Below, piece by piece: positions 60,402 through 64,000 of a stretch of 64,000 bases of DNA. Each line of letters opens with the position of its first letter. The stretch's first letter is position 1. The DNA is from Copromyces sp. CBS 386.78 (Eukaryota > Ascomycota > Sordariomycetes > Sordariales > Sordariaceae). The translations under genes and the position numbers were made by a program. The notes under the pieces were generated by a model, which was not told where the DNA came from, did not search any database, and was given only the letters and a program-made list of their open reading frames with translations. The stretch lies in contig MU839120.1 of assembly GCA_030685235.1 (NCBI GenBank), positions 62,001 to 126,000 of the forward strand, in the 5' to 3' direction.

Positions 60402-61682
60402 GGTCGAGGTCGAGTGCGTTGGCTCAGTTCCTTTTTCCGCTTGTCTGTTGTTGGATAGGAGAAGGGAGCGGGCGGAACGGGCGGATCAAGATCAGGAAAA
60501 AGTCAATGAAGTCGTTGATGGTACGTGGTCCTCCGCTCGCATGTGTTCGCCGTTGAAGTTGTCCGAGATAATTTTTGCGGTTGGTGTGTGATTGTGGGTA
60601 AACGCGTCGTAAAAGAGAGAGGCTGGCGCAAAACCGGGAAGAGGGCAGCCGTTTCGTGGAGTTCGCAGACGGTTGGGTCCCGGGGACGTGGAGTACAGGT
60701 ACCTGAATCTAAGTACCTACCGTTGCTGCTTGTTTGTCGGTAGGTAACACCGAGAAGAGAGACTGAGCTGAGGCTTTATCGTGTTGTACCTTACTCGGAG
60801 GAAGGAACAGCGAATGGTGGAGGAGGGTGTTGAAGTTGAGAGCTCCGCGACCACCGAACTGCGCACTGCGTCAGCGGGGCTTCCCTGCCCACGACTTTCT
60901 GCCAAGACGACAAGGGTGGGTGCAGCTGCACACATCCAGACCAGCCAAGCCTGCCGCTTGTCTAAGCCCAACCCTGTCCAGGTACAAATGTGCTTGGCAA
61001 GTCAACACTCAGAGTGGGGAGCTGTAAAGGTTCTTGTTCCGTATCATCCGTCGAGCCGTTCAAGCTTCGTCGTAGGGCACCTCGGATAAAAAAGACTTCA
61101 AAAACGCGAGGCAAACAAGCGAGTCTATGCCATCCATGCACTTGCTGCGAGGAAAGCGTGGCCAAAGCCCCAAGTCACTGACAGAATCAGCTGCTGTCTG
61201 ACAGGAGATTTTTAACATCAAGTACATAAAACTGGGCGTGAAACGACACCGGATGCATTGCCACGGGCAAGCACGCCCGTACAACTCCTTAACGCTGTTA
61301 AAGGTTCAAACACGGCTGAACAGGAGTATCTGGCGTGGGAAGCGAAGGCGTTGAGGATATTCTACAGTGATGGCTGGCATGACAAGGTTGACGACGAGGT
61401 TGCTGCGTATGCCTTCCAGCAATTGGAAGACCTGCAAGGCTTTCGTTCATATGTCCGATGAAGAACATGCACAGACAACAAATTATCCTGCTTCAGTGCA
61501 TCTAACATGTAAAGTGTCCCTCAATTCTGCAAGAGCTCTGTGTACCTAGTCACAAGCTCACCCATGAATAGGTATAAAAATCTTCACCATCCCCTTGTTT
61601 TTCTCCCTCTTGTTGTACTCTTCTCTCTTAAAATGGCAATTCCACTTTATCGGACTTTCTCATCGCTAGCCAGGACAAGAAC
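60402..61682. promoter_or_regulatory. Divergent upstream region with one possible small ORF
   Basis: About 1.3 kb between divergent genes. TACCTACC words lie at 60714-60721 and TCGGTAGGTAAC at 60737-60748. A 67-codon plus-strand frame at 61258-61461 has balanced amino-acid composition but no start context, introns or family match. Another candidate start for the next gene is ATG at 61633. Confidence 0.45.
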
Positions 61683-62804
61683 ATGCAAACCGTAGGTAAC
61701 TAGACGTACAACCTCGCTACTCCCCCACAATCCAAGACATACACACACACATAAAGAAACATCACTAACTCCATCAAGGACTACGAGAATTACGAGCTGA
61801 ACCTACGTAGAGGTAACCGCAAGGTCGAACTCTGGACCCTGACTCAAGACACCGAAGCCTTCTACGGCGAAAGGCCCCCCATCTGGAGCGAAGACCTCAC
61901 GGGTTACCACGAGTCACCGCTAGCGAGAATGGAGAGACAGAAGCACGCGGCATACCTTTCGATCATGATTAATCCGGTACTCGGTAAGGGTATCGATAAC
62001 AAGCCGGAGATAATGGAGCTTTTACGAGCTGATTTGGGGAAGCACCTGGTGGAAGTGCAAGAGAAAGCCCGAGAAGCTATAGCGTGGCGGGAGAAGGAGC
62101 AAAAGGCAACCCTAGAGGCTTTTGGCTTGCCGGAGGAAGAGCAGATGCTCATATCCAACGAGGTTCCCCCCGGCCCCGACCAAAAAGGGGATCAAGAGGG
62201 AAACCAAGAGGAGAACCAAGAGGAGAACCAAGAGGAGAACCAAGAAGATACCATCTCCTTGGATAACCATATGGATTACCAACAGGGGAACCAACAGGAG
62301 AGCCAAGAGGACACTATCTCCTTGGATAACCATATGGATCACCAACAGGAGGGGGAACAGGTCCTGGTTCCCTTCAAGGAGATGCAGAGAAGATTACGAC
62401 CTTTCGGCTCCGCATGCAGGGTGTTGAAGTTGAAAACGAGGGATGTGAAGAGGACATGGAGAAAGGGAGAGGTGATGGAGATGCTGGATCATCTTCAAGT
62501 TGCGATGGGAAGGCCGAGACAGCTGCCGGCAGAGATGTCGAGACCGCATCTGGCTGATGGGGGGGCTGTTGCTTGTGACGGCAAGCTTCCGCCTTTGACA
62601 CCGGAGAAGCTGGATAAGCTTCAAAAGGAACTCAACATTACCCAGGTTATAATTGCACATTTCCTCCACATCCGAGCCCAGCTGAAGCTCATGATGGCTG
62701 CTAGTATGGATGAGGAACCGGCGACAGGCTGGGCATGCAGGGGAGTGGATGACGACCTAGTTGCTGAATGTTGCTCCTTGCAGAGGGCAGTAATGGGATG
62801 CTAA
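61683..62804 (+). CDS. Hypothetical protein with QEEN repeats
   Basis: The frame from about 61770 to the stop at 62804 is clearly coding (strong C-ending codon preference, e.g. ELWTLTQDTEAFYGERPPIW). The N-terminus is uncertain. An upstream stop near 61755 requires an intron, and a donor CC/GTAGGT at 61691/61692 with branch CACTAAC allows either a short first exon from ATG 61683 or one from ATG 61633 with a later acceptor. ATG 61929 is the conservative start (291 residues). The middle has four tandem QEEN units and a duplicated block containing TISLDNHMD. The C-terminal half is helical and charged. No known domain is recognised. Confidence 0.6.
62180..62350 (+). repeat. Coding minisatellites (12-bp and about 54-bp units)
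   Basis: GAGGAGAACCAA repeats about four times at 62208-62255, giving QEEN. It is followed by two copies of a block containing ATCTCCTTGGATAACCATAT (near 62250 and 62310). Multiples of three keep the frame. Confidence 0.8.
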
Positions 62805-63329
62805 GACGGACAGTGGTCTTGCTTGCTCACCTTTGCCCGGTTTTTCTTGGTTGTCGGGTACCTCTATCCGTGGACATAGGGTGGCTTTCTAACCCATATG
62901 TTCCCACGCTCCAGCTGTTACTAGTTGGGATGGGTACCCAAGAATCACCTTATATTCTTGGATACTTTGCATGGGAGAGATGTGCATTGCCGTTAGGTGT
63001 CCTTGTCTGATTTCGCGGGCGGACTATAAAATAGGAAAGGGAACAAGGAATAGAATTGTTTTGTCCTTCACGTTGGCGGGGGTCTGCTTCTCGGATGCTA
63101 GACAGACCAGTGCTTCTGTCCTGTTTACGGTTGCCCGGGTTCGGCTTTGTCAGGTACTATTCATGTTCTGGAAAGAGATCCATATGCTTTACTGGCATAT
63201 GTTCCTTCCATCGCTCGCTTGTAGTATCTACCGACAAAACAATCCCAAAAAATAAAAAATTCAACGCCTGCTTATTATCCATCCCGAGTCCATACGTTAA
63301 CCTACCCAACCCACCCGAGCACCCTTAAC
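62805..63329. other. Intergenic region between convergent genes
   Basis: 3' flanks of the QEEN-repeat gene and the phosphatase. No gene, RNA or repeat is recognised. Confidence 0.5.
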
Positions 63330-64000
63330 TTAAACAAAACACATCCCCCAATCCCCCCCCTTCCTAGCAAACGCCATACTCTCCACAAACTTTCCAAGCC
63401 TACACCTCCCCTCCTCATCCGCCTCACAACCCTGCAGTTTCACAACCCGATCATTAACCAATATCCTCACCACCTCCTCCTGTTCCTCACTCTCATCAAT
63501 CTTGCCATCGCCATCAGCATCACAAACCATCTTCTCAAAATACACCCTCCCCGCAAACGGCACCTGCCAGCCCACCTTAAACAGATCCCTCCCCTTTAAT
63601 CCGTCATCACCGGTCTTCCCATACTTTTTTGGTATCGTCGTATTACTCATTGGGGACAGAGTCTCAAAAACCCTCAAAGCAGTCAAGATACCCATCATAT
63701 CATTATCGTGACTGAAATCCGCGTATACAGTCCTGTTCAACGGAAATGTCGTCTCGTTGCCATCCAGGGTCGAATTGGTCGTCGTGTTATCGACCACGGG
63801 CGAACGAGTGAGGCGAGCGAGAAGTTCGTTGACGTAGCCTACACCTTGTGTCGCCGCCAAAGAATTGCCGGGGCCGTAGCCGTAGTACTTGCCGAGGGAT
63901 TGGACGTAGTCGTAGATGGTGAAGTCGGAGGGGGTGAAGAGGGTGCAGAAGGGGGAGATCCGCTTGTTGTTTTTGGATCCCACTGAGGAAGAGGTGGTGA
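63330..64000 (-). CDS. Histidine acid phosphatase (phytase type), C-terminal part
   Basis: The frame is open from the window edge to the stop at 63330, so the N-terminal half with the RHGxRxP nucleophile motif is outside. Visible features are SPFCTLFTPSDFTIYDY, the conserved Y-A-D-F-S-H-D-N-D block with the HD proton-donor pair, several N-x-T glycosylation sites, and the C-terminal V-N-D-R-V-V-K-L-Q-G-C and S-M-A-F-A-R-K-G-G-D-W blocks with conserved cysteines. Fungal members are secreted enzymes releasing phosphate from phytate or other esters. A canonical EF-hand loop, DADGDGKIDESE, sits where typical phytases have a short acidic stretch. Substrate not determinable. Confidence 0.88.
   Translation of the reverse strand, partial: TTSSSVGSKNNKRISPFCTLFTPSDFTIYDYVQSLGKYYGYGPGNSLAATQGVGYVNELLARLTRSPVVDNTTTNSTLDGNETTFPLNRTVYADFSHDNDMMGILTALRVFETLSPMSNTTIPKKYGKTGDDGLKGRDLFKVGWQVPFAGRVYFEKMVCDADGDGKIDESEEQEEVVRILVNDRVVKLQGCEADEEGRCRLGKFVESMAFARKGGDWGMCFV

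Overview
The window looks like a chromosome segment of a filamentous ascomycete, most likely Neurospora or a close Sordariales relative. The evidence is short introns with GTRNGT donors and CTAAC/CTGAC branch points, fungal-type orthologues, and long tracts in which repeats have lost almost all CpA/TpG (C-to-T and G-to-A on both strands). That is the signature of repeat-induced point mutation (RIP). No species call can be proved from sequence alone.

Positions 1-38440 are one block of RIP-destroyed transposons nested inside each other. The outermost layer is a Ty1/copia element on the minus strand: its 5' LTR is at 38261-38440 and its 3' end lies beyond the left edge. Into it went a gypsy chromovirus on the minus strand (2014-33512, TSD AGTAT on both sides). 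That gypsy was split by a second copy of the same family on the plus strand (2390-9844, TSD CTCTC), by gypsy element A (13622-21862) sitting in a small TRIM-like LTR element, and by its sister element B (23611-31424). Four related foldback/MITE-like elements (300-1028, 14849-15268, 34922-35730, 37656-38070) complete the stack. The recovered outer fragments add up to one copia and one gypsy length, which supports the reconstruction. Both chromovirus copies also carry a possible antisense reading frame between pol and the 3' LTR.

Positions 38441-51248 are gene-rich, with normal base composition. They hold a GNAT acetyltransferase (+), an ER membrane protein-disulfide isomerase of the Eps1 type (-), tyrosyl-DNA phosphodiesterase Tdp1 (+, with a possible mitochondrial leader), acyl-CoA-binding protein (-) and the endocytic actin-patch protein End3 (-). 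A 310-bp TA-flanked MITE with about 70-bp inverted repeats lies between Tdp1 and ACBP.

Positions 51249-56639 are a second complete but RIP-killed copia element of the same family, about 460 bp upstream of a tRNA-Val(AAC) gene (57103-57176). Beyond it are an inositol monophosphatase (-), a single-pass membrane protein of unknown function (-), an unrecognised protein with QEEN repeats (+), and the C-terminal part of a histidine acid phosphatase/phytase (-) that runs off the right edge. The genes do not form a pathway; they are ordinary euchromatic neighbours beside a heterochromatin-like island.
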